Assembly (NCBI GenBank): GCA_003024785.1
Contig: PUQB01000049.1
Span: 1-64,000, forward strand
DNA length: 64,000 bases
Direction: 5' to 3'
Source: Selaginella tamariscina
Taxonomy: Eukaryota; Streptophyta; Lycopodiopsida; Selaginellales; Selaginellaceae
Shown here: in pieces, positions 34,489 to 47,574 of the stretch
Position numbering within the stretch: the stretch's first letter is position 1
Layout of the letters: every line of letters starts with the position of its first letter
The notes under the pieces: model-generated
What the model saw: the letters and a program-made list of their open reading frames with translations, nothing else
Told to the model about the DNA's origin: nothing
Database searches by the model: none
Position numbers and translations under genes: made by a program

Positions 34489-35563
34489 TCAGTAGCGGTC
34501 ATAGCGGTCAGATCTGCCACTTGGCCGATCATACGGTCCACTCCTACGACCGTTCTCCCGTGAGCTGTACCTGTCACCGTAACGTCCTCCGCTACCTCGG
34601 CTTCCGTCACCTCCATACTTGCCTCCGTCTCCATACCTACCACCGTCGCTTCCGTACCTACCAGCATCTCCGTATCGACCACCGTCTCCGTACCTGTCCC
34701 GGTCCCCATAACGGCCTCTACTGCGGTAACCACCGCCTCCGTTAGGGCAGTCTCTCGCCCAGTGACCTCTGCCTCCACACTTGAAACATTCACCGCTAGC
34801 TCCACCTGCTAATAATGTAATTATTTATATATATTTACAGTATTTATACTCAGGTAAACTTGAAGTATACGTGTACATACATACATATAGACATAAATAA
34901 ATTACCTCTGGTAGAACGATCACCGCGATCACTATCTCTGTAACGATCGTCCCGTGCACCACCACTTGCGGACTTTGGTTGTGCCTTGCTCACGGTGATA
35001 GTCCTTCCGTCCTGTTACATGCTTAGTTAATTCAACCAAACATATCAAATAACCTAAACACTGCATCATACCAGCTCTTGGTTGTGCATTTTCTCAATAG
35101 CCCTGTCCATGGCGTCTTCATTCTTGAATGTCACAAAGCCAAAGCCTCTGGAACGGTTTGTGTCCCTGTCAAAGACGACCTGAAAAGAGAGAGAAAAAGA
35201 AAAGTAAATACCACAAACAAAAGGACAACACACACAAGAGGAACGGATTATAGTAATTAAGCAGATAGACAGGCAAACAATCAATATAGTTAAATAAACG
35301 GACTCCGGAAGCTCCTTCGTGAAACATTACCTTTGTGTCTATGTGTGTGTCTGCACAAAAGGGATAACACAAGGGAGCTCAAACAGCACCAAAGTCTAAC
35401 TTGAAACGACCCAAAAACCAAACCATTCTTTTATTCAAGAAATTTCAAGTAACCTTGGCTTCGAGTATCGATCCAAATGTACGGAACGCCATCTCCAGGC
35501 TACGGTCCGTCGTGCTCCACGAAAGCCCTCCAACGAAGCAACGAAATTCGTCTCCTCCGCCAT
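34489..35563 (-). CDS. RZ1: RZ-1-type glycine-rich RNA-binding protein (RRM + CCHC zinc knuckle)
   Basis: Coding exons: 35563-35454, 35179-35072, 35011-34906 and 34805-34489, about 213 residues. A leader intron runs 35,890-35,574. The RRM includes RNP2 (CFVGGLSW) and RNP1 (RGFGFVTF), ending [12 protein letters not shown]. Next comes a zinc knuckle ([14 protein letters not shown]), then a Gly/Arg/Tyr/Asp tail of repeated GRYGD units. RZ-1 proteins are nuclear; they bind pre-mRNA and SR proteins and act in splicing, flowering and cold response (family knowledge). The first exon is one base short around 35,546 (after MAEETNF); with it restored the exon is 37 codons and in phase. The upstream DNA carries AGCCCTAA repeats (35,925-35,955). 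Confidence 0.9.
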
Positions 35564-36057
35564 GCTGCCGCCCCTGACAAGTACATACAGACATACATAA
35601 GCATTTTATGTATATATACACAGTACATATATATTCTATATATTAGAGTGACAAAAGGAGCCAGATAGACAGTTTTCTAGTGGAAAACCAAAGTTCGTTC
35701 ATAATTATGGGCCATTTTTATAAAAGGGGAAACGGAGTAAGGGCAACTAATTAAAAAAAAAAAATCATGTAATACAGAATCTAAGTATTTCATTTCACTA
35801 ATTACATAAGAAATTAAAACTGTTTTGCAAAATCTTATGCTTGTGTGCGCGTGCGAGTGTGAGGGCGTGCGTAAATAGATAGCGCCATACCTTGGAAGCT
35901 GCGCCTGCTCGACCAACAAATCCCTAGATGAGCCCTAAACTGAATCAAGCCCTAAGTGAGCGGCATCAAAGATTCTCAAAAAGGATAGAATATACGAACG
36001 GCATAAAAGCATCTGAAAGGAGGGAATATACCAAAAGCATAAAAGTGACAGCTCCCT

Positions 36058-36114
36058 CCACGTCACCTGCCATGTCACTTTAAGTGACATGGCAGGTGGA
36101 AGGTGGTGACGTGG
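36058..36114. repeat. Nested palindrome upstream of RZ-1
   Basis: Perfect 17-base arms (CACCTGCCATGTCACTT at 36,064-36,080 and its complement at 36,082-36,098) surround one base. An outer pair CCACGTCACC / GGTGACGTGG lies at 36,058-36,067 and 36,105-36,114. It can fold into a cruciform. Both arms contain ACGT cores. Confidence 0.85.
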
Positions 36115-36119
36115 CAGGA

Positions 36120-38940
36120 ATTATCTCTTCTATTTAAAAAATTATAAATACTAAAATATAAGAGAAATAAATATATAAAAGCTTCTGTATAAATAAAAAC
36201 TTATAAAAACAATATGTAATAACTAGTTTAAGGTTTAGGGTTTATGTATCTACATTTTTTAGAAAAATCAAATATGAAAATAATAAATTAATAAATATTA
36301 AAAACCAAAAGAAATAAAATATATATAAAAACCTTATGTATAATTCCAAGTCATATGCATAACACTAAAGGTCTTTTATAAATTAATAAATACTCAAAAC
36401 AGGGGAGCTAATTTGCGTGTTGTGCATTGACGTCAACGTCCATATTGCCACATCATTGTGTTCATATAGTGTTAGTACAGTTCTACGTCCTTGATGCCGA
36501 GGATAGGTTAAGGGTATATAGCATCATGGTGTGCAACTTGATTACGGTATTTACATAAATTACCTTTATCCTTAGTGTCGAGGATGATCTTATTTCATAT
36601 TGTAGATATTGAGAAAAGAAAATGACACTAAAAATAGAACTTTTGCTATTAGAGTTCAAAAATATATTTTGTTTTTTACATAGAATAAATGAAAAAGCTG
36701 CTCAACTTTCTACAACCACACAAGAGAACATGATGTGAACCTTGTATTCTGAAAGCATAAGGTGGTGAATGAAAATGTTCTTCTTTGCATATACATGACA
36801 TAGTACATGTGCATGCAAGGCAAAAATGTTATTGAGAAAATAAACATTTTGTAATTACATTTAGGATACTATAATAAAGTAACTATGCATCTTTTGTTCA
36901 AATCGTCTTCCTAATATGTAAGACGGAACAATTGTCCAGAGATGAAACAATGATATGAAGATAAATGCCTTGCTTTATAACTTTTCATGCTCTTTCTAAT
37001 GTTTGTAGGGACATTTTGGGATAAAGGGGATGTAGGGATGGCTATGCAATTGAACATCTAGGTTTGGACATAGGGTGTGTGTAATAGATTGACTTTAAAA
37101 ATGAAAATTGAATTTTGCTTTTATTAAGGCCTCAATTTTCATACCTATTAAATTTATTTTGACGACAACTGAAGAGAGATTAAGAAGAGCACTTGAGAAA
37201 CAATAGAAGCAATTGTGTAAAAATGCAAAATGTTTCTTGCAAAGGTAATTCAATTATTGCGAAAAATTAGACAAAAATGTTAAGACATGTTAGTACTTAC
37301 AATTACTTAATCTTCGGTACTAAGAATATCACAATTAGTTTTGTAAGTCAAGTTAAACGTTACGACAAAAATCAAAGTAATTTAAAGTCAATTACATGGG
37401 CAAGTCTAAACTAGTTGAATGACTTCTTCATCTGCACTGATTTAGACAACATGAACAAAGAATCTAGGAACATGAAACATTTTGGAGTCCTAGAGGACAA
37501 ATTAAGAAAACCACATTTCTTTTAGGAATTGGAATTGATTCTTTGACACCTTACCTTCCCAATGTATTGTCATATAGCCCAGTCTTTGTCATGTATCAGT
37601 TCTTCCTCCACAATTTTCCTCTACACATGTCAATGTTGTTAAAATTCAATTTTGAAGTTCTTTCGCCAATCGTAGACCTCCTAGACATTGTGCAATATAT
37701 GTAATCTGATATATACAAATCACTTCCCAAAATTAATGCCATTGATTTCCATTTTAGTCACTTTGTTTATTGTTAATTACTTGTTCTTTGAGTTCAATGC
37801 CAACTTTTGAGAGGATTCCTCCACTAGCATTACAACATCCCTTGTGGATATAGGGGTCTTGGTGATGTGTCTAATAAAGAGGTCAATTGATGAAAACCAC
37901 TACCCAAAGAGGAAGCATACGCACATGCACATTGCATGAAAGTGTTAGTGAGATTAAGTTTGACAGCTTCCACAATGTCAAGTTTCTTTCCTCCCACTCA
38001 CAAATACCGCTTCCATCTAGAGTGTCCCAATTCAACGAGGTTAACATTGGCACAAGAGATCGTTGCTCTAGAGTTCCCTGTAATGGATAAAGTTATACAT
38101 TGTTTTAAACAATATAATCATAGAAACTATGCTTCAATGATGTTTCCTCACCATCCACCATGCAAGCCATGTGTGGAGTTTATGTATGTGTTTTTATGTT
38201 GCATTACATATTGACTAGAATCTTATAAGTTCCTCATTCAGTCTATATTATTTCTATATGATTTTGGTATCTACTAATTTTTGGCATAATGACTAATGTT
38301 TTTTGTGTGCCTCCAAAATTATATATTTATATGTGTGCTGAGGACTGCTTTGTATATAATGGAAACAAAAACCACATTCTTGCACAATATCATGATCAAA
38401 GACTTTTCATGACATTCCATTCGACAACAACTTCATCACTCATGAAACCATGGATTTGTGGTATTTTGAAGCCTGAATGCACGACAACACCAACAAGTTC
38501 ATTCCAACAAAGTTCATGTGCACTGACATCCTTAGTCTTTATTTCATATACTACAATTGTCTAAATGGACTTCAAACTACACAAAAGATATATGTGTTGT
38601 CTAATGATACTTACATGTGGTTGTAAATAAATATGTCCATTGTGGCCTAATTAGTAACATGATGCATATGATCAAAACATAAATAAGCATCTTTTAAGTC
38701 TGCCCCAAGACACATTTTATTTATTAAATGCACACCGAAATTCATCCTCATAGAAAACATCTTGAAAACATGAGGAACCTCATCTACACACTGAGCGAGA
38801 AATATAAATGACTCGAGGTAGGGCCATCTCAAGGGCCTCTTAAACTCTAACAAATTATTCAATCCCTCACTCATGACAAATGATTTTTTTGTGGCTGAGT
38901 TCCTAATCCTGCAAGAGAAGAAATTAATAACTATTGTTAT
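36120..38940. other. Decayed AT-rich repeat territory
   Basis: No intact gene. Two CATCCTTGGTGCC-type palindromes lie at 36,488-36,505 and 36,568-36,588. Short open frames around 37,887-38,560 are low-complexity and show no domain. It is probably an old transposon carcass. Confidence 0.45.
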
Positions 38941-38945
38941 CTTCG

Positions 38946-39284
38946 TCCATCCTTGGCGTTAAGGATGGACTTCATTAAACATGATACTTGTCCTCAACGC
39001 CAAGGACATGTGTCAGTAGTGGGGGTTGCTATCCTTGGTGTCGAGGATGAAATTCTTATATAAATGCAATCTCAACCTTGGTACCAGGATGGGTTAAGGG
39101 CATCCAATCATGTGGTATGCAGATATCTATTTGGACCAATGAGATCCTTGGCATTGAGGACTACAACATTCCCCAAAAGATCACGTCTCTAGTGTAAAAT
39201 TGGTGTAGATTACATGGTGACCTTTTGATCCTCGGTGCCAAAGATAATAAAACATGAATGAATGACTTTCCTTGGCACCGAGGA
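38946..39284. repeat. Cluster of seven short palindromes
   Basis: Imperfect 16-24 base palindromes of consensus CATCCTTGGTGCCGAGGATG occur at about 38,946, 38,990, 39,031, 39,074, 39,144, 39,228 and 39,269. Arms covary: where the left arm reads CCTCAACG the right reads CCAAGG, and so on. A second cluster is at 54,783-56,683. Confidence 0.75.
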
Positions 39285-39614
39285 TGGTGGGTTGAGGAAA
39301 CATACATGTGGTTATTTGTGAGAGGAAAATCTCATCAAGTACATCTTGGAGTTCTTTCTATGTCAACGAAGTTTTGGTTGATGAGTCGAGCTATTAGTTA
39401 TTAAAAAATGATATTTACGCCACATCCATCGTGATGGTGCCCACTAAAGCTCTCAGAGTCTACACAAAACATTCCTACAACTTGTTGAAAACATGTTTCT
39501 CTACATTCCTTAATATTATATTAAGGACAGATAATTATATTTGTCATAGTTTTTACTATGACTTGAAACTTTATTTTGGCTTATCGAGTTGTGTGACGAA
39601 CCTAGATGTAATAG

Positions 39615-40420
39615 GAAATGGGCATGCTTAGTGCACTTGGGTATTTGGTGATAGTCCAGCCGGATGTCATTAGGTATTTGCAGGAAACTCTAGGCAAAGC
39701 TAGAACTTACCTTTTAGAAAACTCTTCCCCATTTTGATGTTCTAAGGTAGGTTTTCCGCAAGTAAAGCTTGTCAAAAGGCTAGGGTTGCCCTTAATACAG
39801 GGTTAGGTTTAGGGTTAGGTTAGGTGTCTCTTTCCATTAAGGGTTGGCATTTTCGTGCCAACCCACTTACTCATTTAGGAAAACAGGGAGGGCTCCGTCA
39901 CATAATTAAGGTAAAGTGTATGTAGTGAGGCTTCATGGGTTCAAAAAGAGCTCATTAGCCTCCTATTGGTGCAAGCTAAGCTTGTATCGTCAAGGTGCAA
40001 CCCTATGTTGTGCCACCCTAACTTTCATACGACATGGGTACGTCTCACTTTTGGGTTAAACTATCCTTATCGTTGGAGGATCTTGCCTTTATAACTGGGT
40101 ATGCCACTTCCAAGGAGTTAGTCAAATTCCTTGGTTCGAAAACGTGCTCGCAAGCTCAAAGGCATTCCCGAGTTCATGTTTTGCATAATTAGTGGTTGAA
40201 GCCTTGTTCCGGCTAACTTAACCACACTAAGTTAAGAATAACACATGTAGCTCGGCTGGTCCGCGTATCATGATTCACAAGGTGAGCCTTGTTCATAGAC
40301 TTGGTTAGCTGGGGGTTTTTAATATGGGTTACTTTACCAGATTTCGTGTGGTTTCCAGAGATGGGATTCTAGGGTTGGCATCTGGCAAGCCACCTTTGTG
40401 GCACTAGGTAAAAACTCTAA
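39615..40420 (+). repeat. Dispersed repeat E, copy 2
   Basis: It is collinear with the reverse complement of 10,200-11,670; shared words are listed there. It is shorter than copy 1. No coding capacity is recognised. Confidence 0.6.
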
Positions 40421-40989
40421 CAATATTGACCAACATGAATGAATAACCTTGTCATTTCTATATTGGATGAAATGAAGGTGTGTTAGACAACATCACATGA
40501 ACACAAGCATTTCGACTGAAATCCACAATATTAACATCTAAGTTTACCATGGGTTGAGTTGATTTGTCCTATAGATAGTCTTGTTTTAAAGATGTTGTTC
40601 CAATATTGTTGGTTATTCCCAAGCTTCTTGTCGAGATAAGGACAATTAACATTGTTACATGAAAGATGTCCCCCACATTGACTTATTCAAACACTCTCAT
40701 TGAAATCCCTCTAATCTAAATCATGGCTCCTAGTTCAGACATGACCATCATTTGCTCTCTACATATAGTGAATCCTTTAACAATCTAGGGATTGATAGCA
40801 ATTCGAAAACCATATCACCATCGTATGCTTGTGGGACTTTTGTACACATGACTTATTGGCTTTTCGTCAATAAATTCCTCATGTGACTAGAGGAATGCAT
40901 CAACAGATCATACAAGAACATTGTTGTACCAAATGCTGGTGATTCCATGCTGCTGACTTGTCTAGAATTAGTATCATTGATAAGCTGCT

Positions 40990-42407
40990 TGTCACGACCC
41001 GATACAGGATGCAAAATTCCAGATACAGGATACAAGATACGGATACAGGATATGCCTGCAGGATATTCCTATAGGATATACGTACAAGATATTCCTACAT
41101 GATATGCTTATAGGATATACCACAGGATATGCCTAGAGGACATGTGGACTCGTTTTAGCCTCTACATGCACATAACCACTTTTGATGCATGCAGCCACTT
41201 TTAGCACACATGCCTAGATTAGCTCTTGGAGTTGTGAGCATAAAAGCTCCGACCTAATTATTGTACAATCAGTTACTATCAACACCAGCCTAGAGGACAT
41301 GTGGACTCGTTTTAGCCTCTGCATGCACATAACCACTTTTAGATGCATGCAGCCACTTTTAGCACACATGCCTAGATTAGCTCTTGGAGTTGTGAGCATA
41401 AAACTCCGACTTAATTATTGTACAATCAGTTACTATCAACACCAGCCTAGAGGACATGTGGACTCGTTTTAGCCTCTGCATGCACATAACCACTTTAAGA
41501 TGCATGCAGCCACTTTTAGCACACATGCCTAGATTAGCTCTTGGAGTTGTGAGCATAAAAGTTCCGATCTAATTATTGTACAATCAGTTACTATCAACAC
41601 CAGTCTTTCTATGATCAATCTTGTCTTGTCTTGTCTTGCTCCTTGCCTCCTAATCCTGTCTTGCTCCCACTTTTAGCACACATGCCTAGATTAGCTCTTG
41701 GAGTCGGAGCTTTTATGCCTAGATTAGCTCTTGCCTCCTAGTTCCTGTCTTGCTCCCACTTTTAACACACATGCCTAGATTAGCTTTTGGAGTCGGAGCT
41801 TTTATGCCTAGATTAGCTCTTGGAGTTTATGCTCAGATTAGCTCTTGGAGTTGTGAGCATAAAAGCTCCGACCTAATTATTGTACAATCAGTTACTATCA
41901 ACACCAGTCTTTCTACGATCAATCTTGTCTTGTCTTGCTCCTTGCCTCCTAATTCCTGTCCTGCTCCCACTTTTAGCACACATGCCTAGATTAGCTCTTG
42001 GAGTCGGAGCTTTTATGCCTAGATTAGCTCTTGCCTCCTAGTTCCTGTCTTGCTCCCACTTTTTAGCACACATGCCTAGATTAACTCTTGGAGTCGGAGC
42101 TTTTTATGCTCATATTAGCTCTTGGAGTTGTGAGCATAAAAGCTCCGACCTAATTATTGTACAATGTCTTCCTTAGACCAGTCTTTCTACAATCAATCTT
42201 GTCTTGTCTTGCTCCTTAGACCAGTCTTTCTAAGATCAATCTTGTCTTGTGTCTTGTCTTGCTCCTTAGACCAGTCTTTCTAAGATCAATCTTGTCTTGT
42301 GTCTTGTCTTGCTCCTTAGACCAGTCTTTCTAAGATCAATCTTGTCTGTGTCTTGTCTTGCTCCTTAGACCAGTCTTTCTAAGATCAATCTTGTCTTGTG
42401 TTGCTCC
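40990..42407 (+). repeat. 5' LTR of element B, first part, with expanded tandem arrays
   Basis: It starts TGTCACGACCCGATACAGG. After ACAGGATAT-type units (41,010-41,130) come three copies of a ~157 base unit beginning CCTAGAGGACATGTGGACTC (41,131, 41,290, 41,447). Next is an array of TAGATTAGCTCTTGGAGTC units (41,680-42,150), then about five ~50 base units with CCAGTCTTTCTAAGATCAA (42,175-42,400). The LTR resumes at 48,297-48,365 after element C. The total is about 1.48 kb against 0.49 kb for the 3' LTR. Confidence 0.85.
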
Positions 42408-42796
42408 TATGGGTTATTTTTTGCCTTTCACAGGACTTGAACCCGAGACCTTTTGGCTAACACACACATGTGTTAACCAACTGGTCCGTATGATCCTGGA
42501 TGCTGAACTACACCATCAACAGCAAGGCGTATATTCATACGCATGTTCCAGACCAGTTGTGGACCACACATTCCAGACCAGTTGTGGATCACACATTCCA
42601 GACCAGTTGTGGACCATACAATTCAGGACCTCAGATATATAAACAGGGTTCCAGTTCCAGGTTTCTCAGAATCATTCAACACCAGTCTTCGGCCTTGTGT
42701 TTCATTTTGTATTCATTTCTTTCTTGAATACAATCTCCTCCTTTCAAGGTTCCACCCTTGTTCTAAAGGTTTCGCCCTTTGCACAAGGTCGTGACA
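42408..42796 (+). repeat. 5' LTR of element C
   Basis: It ends GGTCGTGACA like the 3' LTR; its first ~10 bases differ from the 3' LTR start. It contains a tandem trio of CCAGACCAGTTGTGGACC units (42,547-42,620) and a tRNA-like block on the minus strand (42,430-42,490). Confidence 0.85.
42430..42490 (-). other. tRNA-like segment in the 5' LTR of element C
   Basis: On the minus strand GGACCAGTTGGTTAAC resembles a tRNA D-arm/A box and CGGGTTCAAGTCCTG a T-arm/B box, 30-odd bases apart. The acceptor stem is not convincing, so this is a tRNA-derived or pol III-promoter-like sequence, not a tRNA gene. The 3' LTR has the same block at 47,931-47,988. Confidence 0.6.
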
Positions 42797-44743
42797 GTTT
42801 GAATGATTCTGGTAGTGACAAGCTTCTGTTTCCGCTTGTCATCGATCCCATTTTTTTTTTTCTCTCTTTTCAATTTTCTTTTCGATTTTTTCTTTTCTTT
42901 TTCTTTTTGATTTTCTTCTCTTTTTCTTTTTGATTTTTCTTCTTCGACTCATCATGTCCGAGCATGCTCTTCATGAGCAAGTTGCTGCCCTCCAGCAGCA
43001 GCTCAAAACAACTACACCTGGAGAATGATCAGCTCCGACAGCGTGCGAATTCTCCAGAGCCGAAGATCAGCATGCCCGAAAAGTTCGATGGTACCCGATC
43101 GAAGTTCCGAGGTTTTCTCAATCAAGTTCGTCTGCGGATCGTGATGCAGCCAGGCGCTACAGCACAGAACCCATTAAGGTTGGATTGATCGGGTCGCTGC
43201 TTTCTGGTTCTGCTCTTTCATGGTTCTCAGCCTTGCTGGAGAACAATGATCCGATCCTTGGGAATTTTGACGAGTTTGTGGAACGGTTCACGGCGATGTT
43301 CAGTGACGTGGATCGTGAGAGTGCTGCCATCACCAAACTCCGTCAGCTTCACCAAGGGGGTATGTCGGTAGCAGAGTACGCATCGAAGTTTCAACTTCTT
43401 GCTTGTGATGTCACATGGGGAGATCGTGCTCTCAAGGAGGTTTTCCGGTCGGGGTTGCAGGACGAGGTCAAAGACATGTTGCTGAATTTTGCGGTTCCGG
43501 AAACCCTCACCAGCATGATCGAGTTGGCAATTCGTTGTGACAACCGGTTGATCGAGCGGAAACAAGAACGTCGGCATCCTTCTTTTTCTTGGTGCCGTCT
43601 TTTTCCATTTCTGCAGTCCCTGTTCCCTCATCTGCTGATTCATCATCTTCCTCAGTAGAACCATCCCCGATGGAATTAGGGCGATCACGCCGAGGCAAGC
43701 TTTTGCCAACCGAACGTCAGAAGCGGATTCAGTACAAGCTTTGTTTGTACTGTGGGGACCCGTACCACAAGTTGGAGAATTGTCATCGACGTCCAAAACA
43801 AGCTCGTGAAGTGGCCCTTGGTGCTGCCGGGAAACGAGACCAGAATAGGAGCCGTCCGGCTGGATTGCCGTGGAACAACTCATGTTCCTCAAGGCTCTTC
43901 ACTCATAACATCTTGGATCCATTCCATCCACGAAGGTGTGCAAGCCGTTCCATGTTCCGGTGCAGCTGAAGACACCAGAGGTGGAGTTCTCTGGTAAAGC
44001 TTTGGTGGATAGCGGAGCGAACGCAAATTTCATCGACAAGAATTTTGCTGTCAACACGGGATCCGTCTACATCCTTTGAAGACTCCTGGTTCTGTACGGG
44101 TCGTTGATGGACGAGATATCAAATCTGGAGCGGTAATAAATGACACGGAGTTCGTTGAGGTCGTTGCTTGTGCTGTGTGCAACATCTCCTTCAGTGTTGT
44201 TTCTATTCCAGACTCTACGATTATCCTTGGTTTGCCGTGGATCGAGTTGGTGGATCCTGGTTGGAGAGAACGTTTCATGAACAGTTTCCCAGCTGTTTCA
44301 ACTCCAGCCACACTCTTTGATTCCGATCCTGTTCCAGTTCCTCCTCCACTTCAGTCTCGCATATCACCTTGAAGCAGTTCAAGAAAGATAGCCGACATGA
44401 CCCAGCATCCGTGTTCGCGATCAAAGTCTATCCCTGCTCTGCTAAGGATGTTTCTGTTCCTCCTGCCTTACCAAAGCAGTATGCCGATTTCGCAGACGTC
44501 TTCGACAAAAAGAAAGCTTCTGCCTTGCCACACCGTGAGTACGACTGTCCTATCGATCTCGTTGAGGGTAAGCAGCCGTCCTCCGGTCCCATTTACGGTC
44601 TCTCACCAACAGAGTTGGAGACATTGAGGAGAATCTTGTCACCGGATTTATCCGTCATTCGCGATCACCGGCTGGTGCTCCAGTATTCTTTGTTTCCAAG
44701 AAGGATGGAAGTCTCCGGCTCGTGGTGGACTACCGAGATCTGA

Positions 44744-44923
<180 letters not shown>

Positions 44924-47044
44924 TAGTAATGCCGTTCGGCCTGACAAATGCACCTGCTGTGTTCCAGCACATGGCTAACGATATTTTCCGGGACTTCTTG
45001 GATTTGTTTGTCATCATGTACCTAGACGACATCCTGATATTTTCCAAGACTCGAGAAGAACACGAACGGCATGTACGGTTAGTCTTGGAGAGGCTCCGGA
45101 AGCACCACTTGTTTGCCAAGTTGGAGAAGTGCTCTTTCAGTCAGCAGTCTGTCGAGTTCCTGGGGTACATCATTTCAGCTGAAGGTGTTCACATGGATCC
45201 TGCAAAAGTCCGGACTGTATTGGAGTGGGAGAGACCATCAAATGTTCGTGATGTTCGATGTTTCCTCGGGTTTGCGAACTTCTATCGACGTTTCGTTCGG
45301 GATTTCTCCAAGATTGCATTGCCATTGACGAAGTTGACTGGCAAGGATGTTCCATTTGTCTGGTCCTCTGAGGCTGAGGAGGCGTTCGAGTTCCTAAAGA
45401 AGGCGTTCACCTCGGCACCTGTTCTTATCCATCCTGACCCTGCGAAGCCATATTTCGTGGAAGCTGATGCCTCTGACTTCGCCATTGGTGGAGTGTTGTC
45501 CCAGGAAGGTCCAGATCATCTTCTCCATCCCATTGCTTTCCATTCCCGCAAGTTCACTGCACCTGAGATCAACTACGATGTCTACAACAAGGAGCTGCTG
45601 GCGATCGTCGATGCCTTTGAGGAGTGGCACAGATTCCTTGAAGGTTCCCCGCATGTGGTTAAGGTGTATTGTGATCACAAGAACCTCCAGTACTGGGCAA
45701 CAGCACGAGTTCTCAATCGACGTCAGCGCGATGGGCACAGTCTTTGTCCCGGTTCCGATACGATTATTCATCGTCCCGGTCGTCTAAATGGCAAAGCAGA
45801 TGCCTTATCTCGTCGCAGTTACCTAGCTCCAGGTGAAATCCGATTTGATCAACAAGAACAAGTCATCCTGAGCTCCGACCAGTTGTTGGTAAACGCGTTT
45901 CTTTTCTGCTCCAGTTGACACTTCGTTTTTGGATCTAATCCGAGAAAATCTCCCTCAAGACGAGTTTGCTCGTGATGTCCTTGCACATGTTCGACGAGTT
46001 CAGCCATTGTCTTCAGGGTCACAACTACGAGATTATGCTGCTTTCCATCTTCATAATGGGTTGCTGTACCACCACATCCAAATCTATGTTCCGGACGGAG
46101 AACTGAGGTTGCGAGCTGTCCAACACTGCCATGACAACACAGCTGCAGGACATTTTGGCATTCGGAAGACGATCGAGCTGGTACAACGGGTGTTTGGTGG
46201 CCTCGGCTTCGCGTGTATGTTGAGAGATTTGTGCGATCTTGTGACACGTGCCAGCGTACAAAGCTTCCTCGTCATCGACCGGTTGGACTACTACAGCCTC
46301 TTCCTATTGCTCAGCGGCCATGGTCATCCATCACCATGGATTTCCTCACGGATTTACCGCCTTCTAGAGGGTTTGATGCTGTCCTAGTCATTGTTGATCG
46401 GTTCTCTAAGATGGCACACTTTGTTCCCTGCAACAAGACATGTTCGGGTCCTGATGCTGCAGATCTGGTGTACCGGGAGGTGTTCCTCTTCATGGTCTTT
46501 CCTATGAACTTGTCACTCGAGGTCCCCAGTTCACTTCGGCATTCTGGCGGAATTCCTAGATCGGCTACGTATCACCAGGAAGCTGTCTACTGCACATCAT
46601 CCTGAAAAGATGGACAATCGGAGCGCACAATTCAGACTCTAAAATATCTCCGGTGTTTCATTTCTCATCTGCAAGATGATTGGGTCGATCTCCTTCCTGC
46701 TGCTGAGTTCGCGTACAACAACGGCACACTCATCCATAGGTGTGTCGCCATTTTTTGCGTTCTCTGGTGTTCATCCTCGCTGGTCCTACAGCTTGCGTGG
46801 TTCCTGGCCTCACCACTGTGCCGATGATCGTGTTGAGCATCTCCACAGGTCCATGAAGAAGTGCAGCATCATCTTCAACGCGCTCGGGATTTGCAACAAC
46901 AAGCTGCTGATCCCTGTTCCTCTCCTCCAGCATTTACAATTGGTGACCAAGTGTGGCTCCTCCGGCATCATTGGCCAACCACACGTCCCTGTGACAAGCT
47001 ACTATCAACGCTTGGGGCTATTTCGTATCATCGAAAAACTCTAT

Positions 47045-47458
47045 GAGGTGACGTTTTGTCTCGAGCTTCCGCCAACCATCTGAATCCATCCTGTGTTCCA
47101 TGTTTCTTTATTGGAGCCTTATCATGCTCCTTTTGAACCTAGCCGACTTCTTCCACCACCTCCTCCAGTTACAGTTGCTGGTGAGGTGACGTTTTGTCTC
47201 GAGCTTCCGCCAACCATCTGAATCCATCCTGTGTTCCATGTTTCTTTATTGGAGCCTTATCATGCTCCTTTTGAACCTAGCCGACTTCTTCCACCACCTC
47301 CTCCAGTTACAGTTGCTGGTGAGGTGACGTTTCGTCTCGAGCTTCCGCCAACCATCCGAATCCATCCTGTGTTCCATGTTTCTTTATTGGAGCCTTATCA
47401 TGCTCCTTTTGAATCTAGCCGACTTCTTCCACACCTCCTCCAGTTACAGTTGCTGGTG
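47045..47458 (+). repeat. 138-base unit x 3 at the integrase C-terminal end of element C
   Basis: Units start GAGGTGACGTTTYGTCTCGA at 47,045, 47,183 and 47,321. The period is exactly 46 codons. The unit covers the segment ending integrase (LELPPTIRIHPVFHVSLLEP) and the proline-rich linker to the chromodomain. Confidence 0.9.
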
Positions 47459-47574
47459 AACCTGAGTTCGAGGTTGCTGCATTCTTGACTCCAAACTTAT
47501 TCGTGGTCAATTTCACTATTTCGTGGACTGGATCGGTTATCCACCTGGTGAACACACTTGGGAGCCTGCTGCTC

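Noticed and set aside
34485-34805. Long minus-strand frame beginning [16 protein letters not shown]
   Set aside because: It is the wrong frame of the last RZ-1 exon; the correct frame gives the zinc knuckle and the Gly/Arg tail.
35925-35955. Telomere-like AGCCCTAA repeats
   Set aside because: Only two imperfect copies in a 5' leader, as is common in ribosome- or RNA-related plant genes; not an interstitial telomere.
37887-38564. Several 60-90 codon plus-strand frames
   Set aside because: They overlap in different frames, are low in complexity and show no homology; chance frames in decayed DNA.
38946-39284. CRISPR-like array
   Set aside because: Repeats are palindromic but irregularly spaced and diverged, in a plant nuclear context; no cas genes.
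42430-42490. Functional tRNA gene
   Set aside because: A- and B-box-like parts are present, but no acceptable acceptor stem is seen and the copy lies within both LTRs.
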